Shown here: positions 33,975 through 43,836 of the stretch, piece after piece
Position numbering within the stretch: the first letter of the stretch is position 1
Layout of the letters: every line of letters begins with the position of its first letter
NCBI RefSeq assembly: GCF_007004645.1
Contig: NZ_ML660023.1
Location: 1 to 64,000, forward strand
Length of the DNA: 64,000 bases
Origin: Aliiroseovarius halocynthiae
GTDB lineage: Bacteria > Pseudomonadota > Alphaproteobacteria > Rhodobacterales > Rhodobacteraceae
Direction: 5' to 3'
Program-made: the position numbers and the translations under genes
The notes under the pieces: generated by a model
Databases searched by the model: none
What the model was told of the DNA's origin: nothing
What the model saw: only the letters and a program-made list of their open reading frames with translations

Positions 33975-36912
33975 TCCCACCCCTTCTGCCCGCGTATTCG
34001 GAGTTTCCTTGGGTGTTGATTTCCCCAAAGCACTGGTCCACGGGCTGCGCGCACGGATGCGGAACCGACCCCCACATGAAATGGCGCAGGTCGAACTGTT
34101 CGTGAACTCTCGCCGGATGCTGAACCGCGTTCGTGATCTGTTTGATGATGAAGCGGGATTTGTTCCACGCCTGCGCCTGATCACCGACTTGGCTCAGATG
34201 TCTTTGGACGACACCGTTCCAGCCGCCGTTGCCCCCCTACGCCGTCAGCTTGAGCTGCACCAACTGATCCTTGCCCTTCTGGAAAAAGAGCCCGATCTTG
34301 CGCCAAAAAGCGCAGCTTTTGATCTGGCTGAAAGTGTTGCCCAACTAATGGACGAAATGCATGGTGAAGGTGTAAATCCCGCCGCGTTAGAGACACTTGA
34401 TGTCCAGGATATGTCCGAACATTGGGCGCGAAGTCTGCGGTTTTTATCGTTGATCAACCCATTCTTTGACCCCAGCGCCGGACATGCGCCGGACGTTGAA
34501 ACCCGGCAACGAATGGTGGTGTCAAAGATCATCGAAGGCTGGCAGGTGACGCCCCCGCAACATCCAATCGTGATTGCCGGTTCAACCGGATCACGGGGCA
34601 CCACGGCGCTGTTGATGCAGGCGGTTGCCAATCTGCCTCAGGGCGCATTGATTCTTCCGGGCTTTGATACTGATTTGCCGAAGCAGACCTGGAACGATCT
34701 GGACGATGCATTGTCGGCAGAAGATCACCCGCAATACCGATTTGCCGCCTTGCTGAAGCGATTGGATCTTACGCGCGGGGACGTTCAAAACTGGACGGAT
34801 CTGCCCACGATCGCGACGGAACGGAACAAACTCATATCGCTTGCGTTGCGGCCTGCACCTGTAACCGATCAATGGCAGATCGAGGGCCGACAGTTTGAAG
34901 GCATCGCCCAAGCCACCGAAGGCCTGACGCTGATCGAAGCTCAGAAACCGCGAGACGAGGCGCTGGCGATTGCCGCGCTTCTGCGTCGATCCGTCGATGA
35001 TGGGATCAGCACCGCGTTGATCACACCAGATCGAAATCTGACCCGTCAGGTTGCTGCCGCTTTGGATCGCTGGAATATCGAACCTGATGACAGCGCAGGT
35101 CGCCCGCTGGCCCTGTCCGCGCCGGGCCGCTTTTTGCGACAAATCACCGTAATGATGAGCGAGGGGCCAGCGGCAGATCGCCTTTTGGCGCTTCTAAAGC
35201 ACCCGCTGACCAACACCGGCGGTGACGCCCGCGGGAACCATCTGCGTTGGACACGTGATCTGGAACTTCAGGTGCTGCGGGGCGCTGCCTCGGTGCCGGA
35301 CCGTGAAGAACTGACGCAGTGGGCACTGAAATTTGAGGAAGAGCCAGATCGCGCTGTCTGGGTTGATTGGGTCGCCACCATTTGTCTGGCGCCACCGCTT
35401 GGCAACGACATGCCCCTGACAGAACTTCTGGAACATCACTTGGAACTGGCCCGCGCCATTGCACGTGGCCCTTCAGGTGATGATACCGGCGAGCTTTGGA
35501 ACCGTGCCGCGGGGCAGATGTGCCACGAAATCGTGTCTAATCTAGCAGAAAATGCAACATTCGGCGGGGAACTGTCACCGCTTGCCTATCGCGATCTCTT
35601 CCGGTCCATCTTGTCCAAAGGAGAGGTCCGTGACCCCAACACACCCCATCCCGAGGTGATGTTCTGGGGCACACTCGAAGCACGCGTGCAAGGCGCAGAT
35701 CGTGTGATTCTTGCCGGTCTGAACGACGGGGTTTGGCCCGAACTGCCCGGACCGGATCCGTGGCTTAACCGTCAAATGCGCCTGCAAGCGGGGCTTCCCT
35801 TGCCCGAGCGCCGTGTCGGTCTGTCCGCGCATGATTTCCAACAGGCCGTCGCCTCGAAAGAGGTGATCCTGACCCGATCGGTCAAAGACGAAGACAGCGA
35901 AACCGTCCCGTCGCGCTGGCTGAACCGCATATGCAATCTGATGGCAGGCATGTCAGACGCGGGCGAGAAAGCGCTAGATGATATGCGTGCGCGTGGGGCT
36001 AAATGGCTTGAGTTCGCCAGCACGATCGACCAACCGACAGAGACTATTGCGTCTGAGAAACGTCCATCCCCCGCGCCCCCCGCGTCATCCCGGCCACGCC
36101 AATTATCGGCAACGGGTGTTTCAAAGCTGATCCGTGATCCGTTTGCGGTATATGCCGACAAGGTTTTGCATCTGCGTGCACTGGATCCGTTGCAGCGCGG
36201 GTCCGACGCGCTAATGCGCGGGACAGTTTTGCACGATGTGTTCGAGAAATATGTGGATTCTCCGCCAGACGATCCCGATCCAACGCAAGAACAAGTTCGT
36301 TTGCGTGACATCGCAGATCAGGTTTTGGCCGATCAGGTGCCGAACCTTGCAACGCGCATTCTGTGGAAAGCGCGGATCGACCGGATCGCACCTTGGTTTG
36401 TCGGGCAAGAACTGCAACGACGCGCATTCTCTCGTAACCAAGCAAACGAAGTTTGGGGGCGTGTAAGATTTGAAGATCCGGAGTTTGAACTGGTTGCCAA
36501 GGCGGACCGGATCGACCGGCACCAGAACGGGTCTTTGTTGATTTATGATTATAAAACCGGCTCTCCCCCGAACGAGAAGCAACAAAAGCACTTCGACAAG
36601 CAGCTGCTACTTGAGGCCGTGATTGCCGAAATTGGTGGGTTTGAAGATATCGATTCTGCATCTGTGTCGATGGTCAGCTATATCGGCCTGACCCCGCAGA
36701 AAGAGGTCGCAACCAACCTGTCCAGCGCTGACATCGATACCGTCAAAGAAGAGCTATTGAGCCTTATTAGTGCCTATTCCGACGAAAATCAGGGCTATAC
36801 ATCACGCCGCGCCATGCACATGCAGCGCTTCGCCGGTGACTATGATCATCTGGCGCGATTTGGCGAATGGGATGACAGCGACACCCCTATGGTAACCGAG
36901 GTCGGACGATGA
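33967..36912 (+). CDS. addB: AddB subunit of the AddAB helicase-nuclease
   Basis: A 981-residue alphaproteobacterial-type AddB. It has an inactivated helicase-like body (residues about 40-700; no proper Walker A, PIVIAGSTGSRGTTALL lies where it would be, around 200). A C-terminal PD-(D/E)xK nuclease follows (about 720-960), with catalytic residues in VAKADRIDRHQNGSLLIYDYKTGS (given here in part; about 842-862). With AddA it resects double-strand breaks for RecA. Four-Cys Fe-S ligands found in Firmicutes AddB are not obvious. Overlaps murU by 8 bases and addA by 4. Confidence 0.93.
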   Translation: MFDPTPSARVFGVSLGVDFPKALVHGLRARMRNRPPHEMAQVELFVNSRRMLNRVRDLFDDEAGFVPRLRLITDLAQMSLDDTVPAAVAPLRRQLELHQLILALLEKEPDLAPKSAAFDLAESVAQLMDEMHGEGVNPAALETLDVQDMSEHWARSLRFLSLINPFFDPSAGHAPDVETRQRMVVSKIIEGWQVTPPQHPIVIAGSTGSRGTTALLMQAVANLPQGALILPGFDTDLPKQTWNDLDDALSAEDHPQYRFAALLKRLDLTRGDVQNWTDLPTIATERNKLISLALRPAPVTDQWQIEGRQFEGIAQATEGLTLIEAQKPRDEALAIAALLRRSVDDGISTALITPDRNLTRQVAAALDRWNIEPDDSAGRPLALSAPGRFLRQITVMMSEGPAADRLLALLKHPLTNTGGDARGNHLRWTRDLELQVLRGAASVPDREELTQWALKFEEEPDRAVWVDWVATICLAPPLGNDMPLTELLEHHLELARAIARGPSGDDTGELWNRAAGQMCHEIVSNLAENATFGGELSPLAYRDLFRSILSKGEVRDPNTPHPEVMFWGTLEARVQGADRVILAGLNDGVWPELPGPDPWLNRQMRLQAGLPLPERRVGLSAHDFQQAVASKEVILTRSVKDEDSETVPSRWLNRICNLMAGMSDAGEKALDDMRARGAKWLEFASTIDQPTETIASEKRPSPAPPASSRPRQLSATGVSKLIRDPFAVYADKVLHLRALDPLQRGSDALMRGTVLHDVFEKYVDSPPDDPDPTQEQVRLRDIADQVLADQVPNLATRILWKARIDRIAPWFVGQELQRRAFSRNQANEVWGRVRFEDPEFELVAKADRIDRHQNGSLLIYDYKTGSPPNEKQQKHFDKQLLLEAVIAEIGGFEDIDSASVSMVSYIGLTPQKEVATNLSSADIDTVKEELLSLISAYSDENQGYTSRRAMHMQRFAGDYDHLARFGEWDDSDTPMVTEVGR

Positions 36913-39900
36913 AATTTAACGATGCGACCCTTGCGCAGATCCGCGCGGCTGATCCGACGGCCTCGACCTGGTTATCGGCGAATGCGGGATCTGGAAAAAC
37001 CCGTGTTCTGACCGACCGGGTGGCCCGGTTGCTGCTGGATGGCGTATCGCCGCAGAACATCCTGTGCCTGACCTATACAAAAGCTGCCGCAAGCGAGATG
37101 CAGAACCGCCTGTTCAAGCGCTTGGGTGAATGGGCGATGAAGGATGATGACAGCCTGACCAAAGCACTGGCCGAACTGGGCGTCGAGGGCACGCGCGATC
37201 TGTCACTGGCCCGACAACTGTTCGCCCGCGCAATTGAAACGCCCGGCGGTTTGAAAATTCAGACGATCCACGCCTATTGCGCCTCGCTTTTGCGCCGTTT
37301 CCCGACCGAAGCGGGCGTGTCGCCGCAGTTCACCGAAATGGACGACCGCGCAGCAAATGATCTGCGCGCGCGCATTTTGGAGCAACTCAGCGACGGGCCG
37401 CATAAGGGGTTGGTTCAAGATCTGGCGCAGCTGTTCACCGGTGAAGACCTGACGCGACTGACTGCGGGGGTGACCTCGGCCCGGATGTTGTTTGGGGATG
37501 CAAAGGACGCTGCGCAGATAAACAATTGGTTTGGGCTGGCCGCTGGGGATGAGCTGCAAGCCGTGCTTCAGGATTGTTTTGCGCCCGAGGATCTGGAGCT
37601 TCTGACCAAGTTCCACGCAGGTTCGGCAACCGGAAGTGCACAAGATCAGAAGCGGGCGGACGCCCTGCAAGGCGCAGACCTAAGTCAGCCAAACTTGGAT
37701 CTGTTGCAGCGTTTGGAAAAGATACTCCTGCTGCAGAAACCGCCATATTCCGCCAAGATAGGCTCTGTTCCAACCAAGTCTCTGCAAACTGGAGCTCTTG
37801 CGCCCATCATGGATCAGTTGAACGATCTGATGACGCGGGTCGAAGATGCGCGGCACAAACGGCTGGCCCTGCACAACGCGCGGCGCACGCAGGTTCTGTA
37901 CCGGTTCGCGCATGTCTTCGTGCAAGAATACGAGGCCGCCAAGCTGGCGCGGGGTTGGCTGGATTTTGACGATCTGATCCTGAAAGCCGGCGGGCTTTTG
38001 ACCGATCCATCCGTGGCCGCTTGGGTGCTGTTTAAACTGGATGGTGGCATCGACCACATTCTGGTCGACGAGGCGCAAGATACCAGTCCCGTGCAATGGC
38101 GCGTGATTGACAGTCTGGCGCGTGAATTCACCACCGGATCGGGCGCGCGGGATGATATCGAACGCACCATTTTCGTTGTGGGCGACCCGAAACAGTCGAT
38201 TTACTCGTTCCAAGGCGCGGAACCGGCCGAGTTTCAACGCATGCAACACAGCTTTGCAGATCGGTTGCAGCAGGTAGGGCGGGCACTGGCGGTGCAGCCG
38301 CTGGAATATTCCTTTCGGTCCTCGCCCGCCGTGCTGGGATTCGTGGACATGGCGCTTGAGGGGCGCTCGGGCCTTGGTGGCAGCTTCAAGCACCGGGCGT
38401 TCTTCGGGGACAAACCGGGGCGCGTGGATCTGTGGCCCCCGATCGAGCCGGTGAAACACGAAGAAGATCGCGACTGGAACGATCCGGTCGATCGACCCTC
38501 GCCGCGGGATCATCGCGTGCAACTGGCTGACAATCTGGCGGATGAAATCCAACGGATGATCCGCGAAGAGCGTTTGCCCGACGACAAAGGCGGCTCGCGC
38601 CCTGTTGATCCCGGCGATATTCTGGTGCTTGTCCGGTCCCGCAGCGAGCTGTTTCACGAGCTGATCCGCGCCTGTAAAGCCCGCGATATTCCGATTGCCG
38701 GGGCGGACCAGCTGCGCATTGGGGCCGAGCTTGCGGTGAAGGATTTGACCGCGCTTTTGTCTTTCCTCGCCACGCCCGAGGATGATTTATCGCTGGCCAC
38801 CGTCTTGCGTTCCCCCCTGTTTGGGTGGAGCGAAGATGATCTGTTCCGGCTGGCACATTATCGCGACAAGAAGACCTTCCTGTGGCGAGCGTTATCTGAC
38901 GATGAAGACCAATACTCCGCGACGTTAGAGACACTTCATGACCTAAGGGACCGCGCGGATTTCTTACGTCCTTACGAGCTCTTGGAACGTATCCTGACGC
39001 GCCATGGGGGGCGCAGGAAACTGCTTGCCCGCTTGGGGCAAGAGGCAGAGGACGGGATTGACGCGCTGTTGCATCAGGCAATGAATTACGAACGGTCAGA
39101 GATCCCCAGTCTGACCGGCTTTATCAGCTGGTTGGAAAGCGGCGACATCACGATCAAGCGTCAGGTGGACAGCAAAGGGCATCTGGTGCGTGTGATGACA
39201 ATCCACGGGTCGAAAGGGCTTGAGGCACCGATCGTTCTGTTGCCGGATCTGGCAGCGCGGCGCGCGTCTGACCCGCCTCAGATCGGGAAGCTGGCGCAGG
39301 ATCGCCCCTTCTGGTTCCCGTCAAAACCAGATCGGACCGAGGCGATTGAGGGCGTCGCCGAAGACCTGAAAGAAGCCGAGATCGAAGAGCGTACGCGGCT
39401 GTTATATGTCGCCATGACTCGGGCCGAGCAGTGGTTGATCCTTGCAGCGGCAGGTGATCTGGGGAAAGCCGACACGGGTTGGTACCGCGTCTGTGAAACT
39501 GCGATGGAGATGGCAGGCGGGGCCACATGCGAGTTTCCGACTGGCACAGGCAAACGGTATGCGACCGGAGAATGGCCAGATTTGGGCGTAAATGACCCAA
39601 CCGCACAGGCCATTTCCCGGAACCCGTTGCCAGAATGGCTGACGACGCAGGCCGCGCCGCCGGTCAACACCCCCAAACCGTTGTCTCCGTCCGATCTGGG
39701 GGGCGCAAAAGCGTTGCCCGGCGAGGCTGAACTGGCGGGCAGCCATGATCCGCTGGTGCGCGGTCGGCAAATCCACCTGTTACTGGAACATCTGCCAACC
39801 ACACCCGCAGACAGATGGGAGGCATTGGCGCAGCATCTGCTGTCCTCTGGCCCCGATGCGGCGGAACCCGATGTGATCCGCACCCTGACGGACGAAGTTT

Positions 39901-40277
39901 CAGCCCTGTTGACCGATCCCGCCCTGACACATCTGTTTGACGGAAACAGCATTGCCGAGGCGCCCATCACCGGGCGTTTACCAGACGCGCCACATCAGAT
40001 CTTGCATGGCTATATCGACCGATTGATCGTCACAGATGATCGCGTGCTGGTGGTGGATTTCAAATCCAACCGCCTTGTCCCGACCCATCCAGACCAAACG
40101 CCCGAAGGTCTGTTGCGGCAAATGGGGGCTTATCGCTGGATGTTGCAGGCGATTTATCCGCATACACCGATCCACACCGCAATCCTGTGGACACAAACGC
40201 GTGAGCTGATGGCGTTAGACACGCAACTTGTCGATGACGCATTTGGTCGCCTTGACGCTGGGGGTCTGGCTACCTAG
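36909..40277 (+). CDS. addA: AddA helicase-nuclease subunit
   Basis: A 1122-residue UvrD-type helicase with a C-terminal nuclease. Walker A NAGSGKT is at 25-31, motif [11 protein letters not shown] near 386, motif [21 protein letters not shown] near 424, [19 protein letters not shown] near 760 and [11 protein letters not shown] near 832. The RecB-type nuclease block [20 protein letters not shown] is near 1036-1055. It processes broken DNA ends with AddB. Its start overlaps the addB stop (ATGA). trxA follows after 32 bases, with its own good ribosome site. Confidence 0.97.
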   Translation: MKFNDATLAQIRAADPTASTWLSANAGSGKTRVLTDRVARLLLDGVSPQNILCLTYTKAAASEMQNRLFKRLGEWAMKDDDSLTKALAELGVEGTRDLSLARQLFARAIETPGGLKIQTIHAYCASLLRRFPTEAGVSPQFTEMDDRAANDLRARILEQLSDGPHKGLVQDLAQLFTGEDLTRLTAGVTSARMLFGDAKDAAQINNWFGLAAGDELQAVLQDCFAPEDLELLTKFHAGSATGSAQDQKRADALQGADLSQPNLDLLQRLEKILLLQKPPYSAKIGSVPTKSLQTGALAPIMDQLNDLMTRVEDARHKRLALHNARRTQVLYRFAHVFVQEYEAAKLARGWLDFDDLILKAGGLLTDPSVAAWVLFKLDGGIDHILVDEAQDTSPVQWRVIDSLAREFTTGSGARDDIERTIFVVGDPKQSIYSFQGAEPAEFQRMQHSFADRLQQVGRALAVQPLEYSFRSSPAVLGFVDMALEGRSGLGGSFKHRAFFGDKPGRVDLWPPIEPVKHEEDRDWNDPVDRPSPRDHRVQLADNLADEIQRMIREERLPDDKGGSRPVDPGDILVLVRSRSELFHELIRACKARDIPIAGADQLRIGAELAVKDLTALLSFLATPEDDLSLATVLRSPLFGWSEDDLFRLAHYRDKKTFLWRALSDDEDQYSATLETLHDLRDRADFLRPYELLERILTRHGGRRKLLARLGQEAEDGIDALLHQAMNYERSEIPSLTGFISWLESGDITIKRQVDSKGHLVRVMTIHGSKGLEAPIVLLPDLAARRASDPPQIGKLAQDRPFWFPSKPDRTEAIEGVAEDLKEAEIEERTRLLYVAMTRAEQWLILAAAGDLGKADTGWYRVCETAMEMAGGATCEFPTGTGKRYATGEWPDLGVNDPTAQAISRNPLPEWLTTQAAPPVNTPKPLSPSDLGGAKALPGEAELAGSHDPLVRGRQIHLLLEHLPTTPADRWEALAQHLLSSGPDAAEPDVIRTLTDEVSALLTDPALTHLFDGNSIAEAPITGRLPDAPHQILHGYIDRLIVTDDRVLVVDFKSNRLVPTHPDQTPEGLLRQMGAYRWMLQAIYPHTPIHTAILWTQTRELMALDTQLVDDAFGRLDAGGLAT

Positions 40278-40309
40278 GTTCTGAGCAACCAAATTTTAGG
40301 AGAATGCTA

Positions 40310-40630
40310 ATGGCAACCGTCGCTGTCACCGATGCCACCTTTGACGCAGAAGTCCGCAACTCGGACATCCCTGTCGTTGTTGATTTCTGGGCCGAATGGT
40401 GTGGCCCTTGCAAACAGATTGGACCAGCTTTGGAAGAGCTTTCGGTCGAATATGAAGGCAAGGTCAAGATCGTAAAGGTAGACGTGGACAACAACCCAAA
40501 CTCACCTGCTCAGGTAGGTGTACGCGGCATTCCTGCCTTGTTCATCTTCAAGGACGGTCAGGTGATCTCGAACAAGGTTGGCGCAGCTCCGAAAGCAGCC
40601 CTGCAGTCGTGGATCGACGAAAGCGTCTGA
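40310..40630 (+). CDS. trxA: Thioredoxin
   Basis: A 106-residue thioredoxin with the redox pair Cys31-Gly-Pro-Cys34 in [16 protein letters not shown] and the cis-Pro in [10 protein letters not shown]. It is a general disulfide reductant in the cytoplasm. Two ATGs lie six bases apart (40304 and 40310). AGGAG ends one base before the first and seven before the second, so 40310 is the start. It lies behind addA and ends at a strong terminator. Confidence 0.97.
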   Translation: MATVAVTDATFDAEVRNSDIPVVVDFWAEWCGPCKQIGPALEELSVEYEGKVKIVKVDVDNNPNSPAQVGVRGIPALFIFKDGQVISNKVGAAPKAALQSWIDESV

Positions 40631-40651
40631 TCCGGCACATTGCCAGAAATA

Positions 40652-40681
40652 AAAAGCCCCGCATTTTGCGGGGCTTTTTTG
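40652..40681 (+). terminator. Rho-independent terminator after trxA
   Basis: AAAAGCCCCGC-attttg-CGGGGCTTTTTT: a GC-rich stem followed by a T run, about 20 bases after the stop. It ends the divL-to-trxA gene string and may also serve the converging L,D-transpeptidase gene. Confidence 0.9.
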
Positions 40682-40700
40682 TTTCAATGCTGATCAGTGG

Positions 40701-41303
40701 TCAGATCAACAGAACCTGTGCGCCATTTTTCGTCAGCGCGAAAAGCTCGGCGATGTGTTCATTATACAGACCAATGCAACCATTCGACGACTGACGCCCG
40801 ATCTTGCGCGTGTCATGCGTGCCGTGGATCCGGTAGTATTTCCAGCCCAGATACAGAGCGTGCGTTCCCAGCGGGTTGTCCGGACCGGGACCAACAAAGG
40901 CGGGCCATTCCGGGTTGCGCTTACGCATCGCCGGGGTTGGCGCCCAGGACGGGCCTTCCACTTTACGGATCACACTTGTGCGGCCGCGACGGGTCAGATC
41001 TTCGCTTAAAGGAACCGACGTTGGATACAGACGATAATCCGTCTGATCCTCGGACCAATAGTGCAAACAGCGCGAACTGATATCCACCAAAAGCACACCA
41101 TTCTTCGTATTGCTGAAATAGGGTCGCCAATCCAGCGTGCGGAAGCTTGAAATATTGCGCTTCACAACTTCGGTCAGGTCACGCTCGACTGCGGTCGAGT
41201 TATCAAACTGCGCAATGGCGGGCGTCACGGCCCCCCCTGCAACTGCAGCGGCACCACCCAAAAAAGCGCGGCGCCCAAGTGTCAATCCTGCCTTGTCCTT
41301 CAT
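40701..41303 (-). CDS. Tat-exported L,D-transpeptidase (YkuD family)
   Basis: A 200-residue protein with a twin-arginine-type leader (LTLGRRAFLGGAAAVAGG, cleavage about AIA-QF) and a YkuD domain (about 65-200). The catalytic block is the His of YYRIHGTHDTRKIGR and Cys176 in SSNGCIGLYN. Such enzymes make 3-3 peptide crosslinks in peptidoglycan or link proteins to it. AMRKRNPEWPAFVGPGPDNPLG is common in this subgroup (ErfK/YbiS-like). Monocistronic. A second YkuD gene lies at 42022 with a CAP-domain gene between them. Confidence 0.9.
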   Translation of the reverse strand: MKDKAGLTLGRRAFLGGAAAVAGGAVTPAIAQFDNSTAVERDLTEVVKRNISSFRTLDWRPYFSNTKNGVLLVDISSRCLHYWSEDQTDYRLYPTSVPLSEDLTRRGRTSVIRKVEGPSWAPTPAMRKRNPEWPAFVGPGPDNPLGTHALYLGWKYYRIHGTHDTRKIGRQSSNGCIGLYNEHIAELFALTKNGAQVLLI

Positions 41304-41472
41304 TTCGCCACTCCAAACAATTTACGTCTATTCCCCATTTCTATATTGCGCGTTCGCATCAGTCGCAATTCAAACCACTGTGAAATCGGCAAGATCACGC
41401 CCCCTTTGTTTGAATTCATCGCATTCTATCTATAGAGAGGCTTGGAAACACGTATTTATTGGTGAGATACAA

Positions 41473-41967
41473 ATGCGCGCGATTTTGTTGGCATTGGCTG
41501 CTGCCACCGCTTTGACAGCATGTACGACAAGCACAACCACGACCGGAAACGGCGTCAGAGTGTATCGGATTTCTGCGGTCAAGACCTCGACCATCCAGTA
41601 TCGCATGCTGGATTCGGTGAACGAACTGCGTGCTGCTTCTGGTATGGGACCCATGCAGTTGAACAGTCAACTGAACGCCGCAGCCAAAACCCACGCCCAA
41701 GACATGTCGGTTCAAAATCGCCCATGGCACTTTGGTTCTGATGGCTCATCGCCGGTAGATCGCGCCCGTCGCGTAGGGTATTCAGGGCTGTATATCGGCG
41801 AAACGATTTCCGAGACCTTTGAAAGCGAACTTCAGACCCTCTCGGCTTGGATGGCAGATCCCTATACACGCCGGATCATCATGGATCCACGCGGCCGCAA
41901 CATGGGTTTCTCGTGGCACCAAGAGCGTAACGGCAAGATCTGGTGGGTGCTGGAAGTTGGCGCATAA
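41473..41967 (+). CDS. CAP/SCP-domain lipoprotein
   Basis: A 164-residue protein with a signal sequence and lipobox LTAC (Cys17), then a CAP domain (about 37-164). VNELRAASGMGPMQLNSQLN, the His in AAAKTHAQDMSVQNRPWH, and the ending GKIWWVLEVGA match the family. CAP-domain proteins in bacteria are extracytoplasmic and mostly of unknown function. The frame is open 336 bases further upstream but only as antisense of the L,D-transpeptidase. The ATG at 41473 is chosen for its signal peptide and GGTGAG site. It ends at a hairpin terminator. Confidence 0.85.
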   Translation: MRAILLALAAATALTACTTSTTTTGNGVRVYRISAVKTSTIQYRMLDSVNELRAASGMGPMQLNSQLNAAAKTHAQDMSVQNRPWHFGSDGSSPVDRARRVGYSGLYIGETISETFESELQTLSAWMADPYTRRIIMDPRGRNMGFSWHQERNGKIWWVLEVGA

Positions 41968-41989
41968 CGCCGGATTAGTGACTGATGTG

Positions 41990-42023
41990 AAAGACCCAAC
42001 CAACCAGGTGGGTCTTTTCTTTT
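41990..42023. terminator. Bidirectional terminator between the CAP and second YkuD genes
   Basis: AAAGACCCA pairs with TGGGTCTTT around a short loop, followed by TCTTTT on the plus strand. It lies 22 bases after the CAP gene and touches the stop of the minus-strand YkuD gene. Confidence 0.8.
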
Positions 42024-42516
42024 AGGGATTTACGTCAATCACTGTGCCCAACCGAACCATGGTGTAGATCTCTATCATCTCGCGATCCGTAACCGAGATA
42101 CAGCCCGCCGTCCAATCAGGTCCATCCGGATCTTTAGGGCGCGGCCCACCATGGATGAAAATCTCGCCTCCGGGCTTCTTTCCCTGGGCCTTAGCATATT
42201 CCACATCCTCGCGGTTGGGATATGAAATGCCGATTGACAGATAGAACGCACTATTGGGATTGCGACGATCGATGACATAGCGCCCCTCGGGCGTTTTCCC
42301 ATCTCCTTCGAACTGCTTGTGTCCCTCCGGCGCAAAACCCAGATCGACATCATAGCTTTTTAGCACTTCGGTCCCGTGCAGAAGATACATCTTACGGTCA
42401 CCCTTATTCACGACGATGCGCGTCACCTCGGGTCCGTCATATTGATGGACCTTGTCCCCGCACGAAGCGGTAAAAAAAAGGGCAAGCACTGCTGCGATTG
42501 CGACGACGGTTCTCAT
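42022..42516 (-). CDS. L,D-transpeptidase lipoprotein (YkuD family)
   Basis: A 164-residue protein with a signal sequence and lipobox TASC (Cys19), so it is probably an anchored lipoprotein. The YkuD domain follows (about 32-164): VVNKGDRKMYLLHG, GDGKTPEGRYVIDRRN, the His block IFIHGGPRP and the catalytic Cys139 in WTAGCISVTDREM. It is close to the small murein L,D-transpeptidase group (YafK-like). It is transcribed from 42516, 96 bases after the methyltransferase gene in the same direction. Complete. Confidence 0.9.
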   Translation of the reverse strand: MRTVVAIAAVLALFFTASCGDKVHQYDGPEVTRIVVNKGDRKMYLLHGTEVLKSYDVDLGFAPEGHKQFEGDGKTPEGRYVIDRRNPNSAFYLSIGISYPNREDVEYAKAQGKKPGGEIFIHGGPRPKDPDGPDWTAGCISVTDREMIEIYTMVRLGTVIDVNP

Positions 42517-42612
42517 TTATCACCCGTATTATTATTTGGCCTCATGGTATCCAGCGCGAAAGGTGACTCAAACCTGATTGAGCCCACGCCACGGATTAAC
42601 GCGATTTCCAGC

Positions 42613-43836
42613 TTACCTGCGCCGGAAACACGCCACTTGCTCGGTATGAGTCGACCAGCGGAACTGGTCCACGACTTGAATCCAGTCCATTTCGAACCCT
42701 GCATCAAGTAAAATCTTCGCGTCCCGTGCAAAACTGACCGCGTTGCACGACACCATCGCCACCACAGATAGAACTGACGCCGCGATCTGTTCAACCTGAG
42801 CTTCGGCACCAGCCCGTGGCGGGTCGATAACGGCTGCGTCGAAACGGTTCAGGTCTTCTGCATAAAGCGGATTGCGGAAAAGATCGCGCGTTTCGGTCGT
42901 CACGTCGCGCAATCCTTGCGCGTGACGCCAGCCAGTATCCAGCACACTCAGCATGCCATCGACGCCTTCAACCGCATGAACAGCTGCATTTTCCGCCAAC
43001 GGCAACGTGAACGTGCCACATCCGGCGAATAAATCGACGATGCGCTCCGATCCCCCGACGGCTTCGCGCACAGCGGCCAGCAGGGCAGCCTCGCCCTCGC
43101 GGGTGGCCTGCAAAAATGCACCGGGCGGAGGTGTTACAGCCGCGGGACCAAAGGTTTGCGTCGGAGGTGTTTCCATCGCGATCACCTCGCCATCCCACGA
43201 CAGACGCGCAAAGCCAAATCGGTGCACCGCCTGCCCAAGCTGCGCCTGAAGCGAGGGATCCAGCGGTTTGCCACCGGTCACCGACACATCCAGCCCCACG
43301 TCCGAAACAGTCGCATTGATCGCCAGCTCGCCTTTGCGCGACCCGCCCAGCGCGGTCAGCTCTCCCAGTGCAGGTAGGGCTTGCAGGATTGCAGGGTCGA
43401 TCAGATGACAATCGCTCACATCGGTAATCGCGCCGGACCGGCGGCCATGAAAGCCCACAATCGGCGTCTTCTTCCCGCGTTTTGCCGACAAAACGGCGCG
43501 CCGGCGCGACCGGGTGGGCGAGGTATGGATCGGTCGAAAATCAGTCTCTATTCCATGGGAAATCAGCGCATTTCGTACGATCCCGGTTTTCCAATCCGCG
43601 ACGAAATCATCCGAGGCATGCATCAACGCACAGCCCCCGCAGCTGTTATAATGTGCGCAGACAGGCTTGACCCGATCGGACGAGGGCGTGACGATCTTCG
43701 GCGCTTCAATCCGGTCACCCACGACGTCACCACGCACGACTTCCCCGGGCAGAGTGCGGGCGGCAAAGATCGGCCCATCGGCGATGCCATCGCCCAGATG
43801 CCCCAGCCGAGTGATTGTGTGTGTCTGATCGCTCAT
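42613..43836 (-). CDS. TrmA/RlmD-family 5-methyluridine RNA methyltransferase
   Basis: A 407-residue SAM-dependent enzyme. A short TRAM-like start (ITRLGHLGDGIADG) is followed by Fe-S cysteines Cys60, Cys66 and Cys69 (PVCAHYNSCGGCALMHA). The SAM motif is VDLFAGCGTFTLPLAENA, the DPPRAG motif is present, and the catalytic block is VAMVSCNAVSFARD with the Glu of STHTEQVACF at the end. It methylates a uridine in 23S rRNA or tRNA; which one cannot be told. Overlaps the CCA-adding enzyme gene by 4 bases. Confidence 0.9.
   Translation of the reverse strand: MSDQTHTITRLGHLGDGIADGPIFAARTLPGEVVRGDVVGDRIEAPKIVTPSSDRVKPVCAHYNSCGGCALMHASDDFVADWKTGIVRNALISHGIETDFRPIHTSPTRSRRRAVLSAKRGKKTPIVGFHGRRSGAITDVSDCHLIDPAILQALPALGELTALGGSRKGELAINATVSDVGLDVSVTGGKPLDPSLQAQLGQAVHRFGFARLSWDGEVIAMETPPTQTFGPAAVTPPPGAFLQATREGEAALLAAVREAVGGSERIVDLFAGCGTFTLPLAENAAVHAVEGVDGMLSVLDTGWRHAQGLRDVTTETRDLFRNPLYAEDLNRFDAAVIDPPRAGAEAQVEQIAASVLSVVAMVSCNAVSFARDAKILLDAGFEMDWIQVVDQFRWSTHTEQVACFRRR

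Noticed and set aside
41137-41472. N-terminal extension of the CAP-domain protein
   Set aside because: This part is antisense to the L,D-transpeptidase; the signal peptide and ribosome site define the start at 41473.
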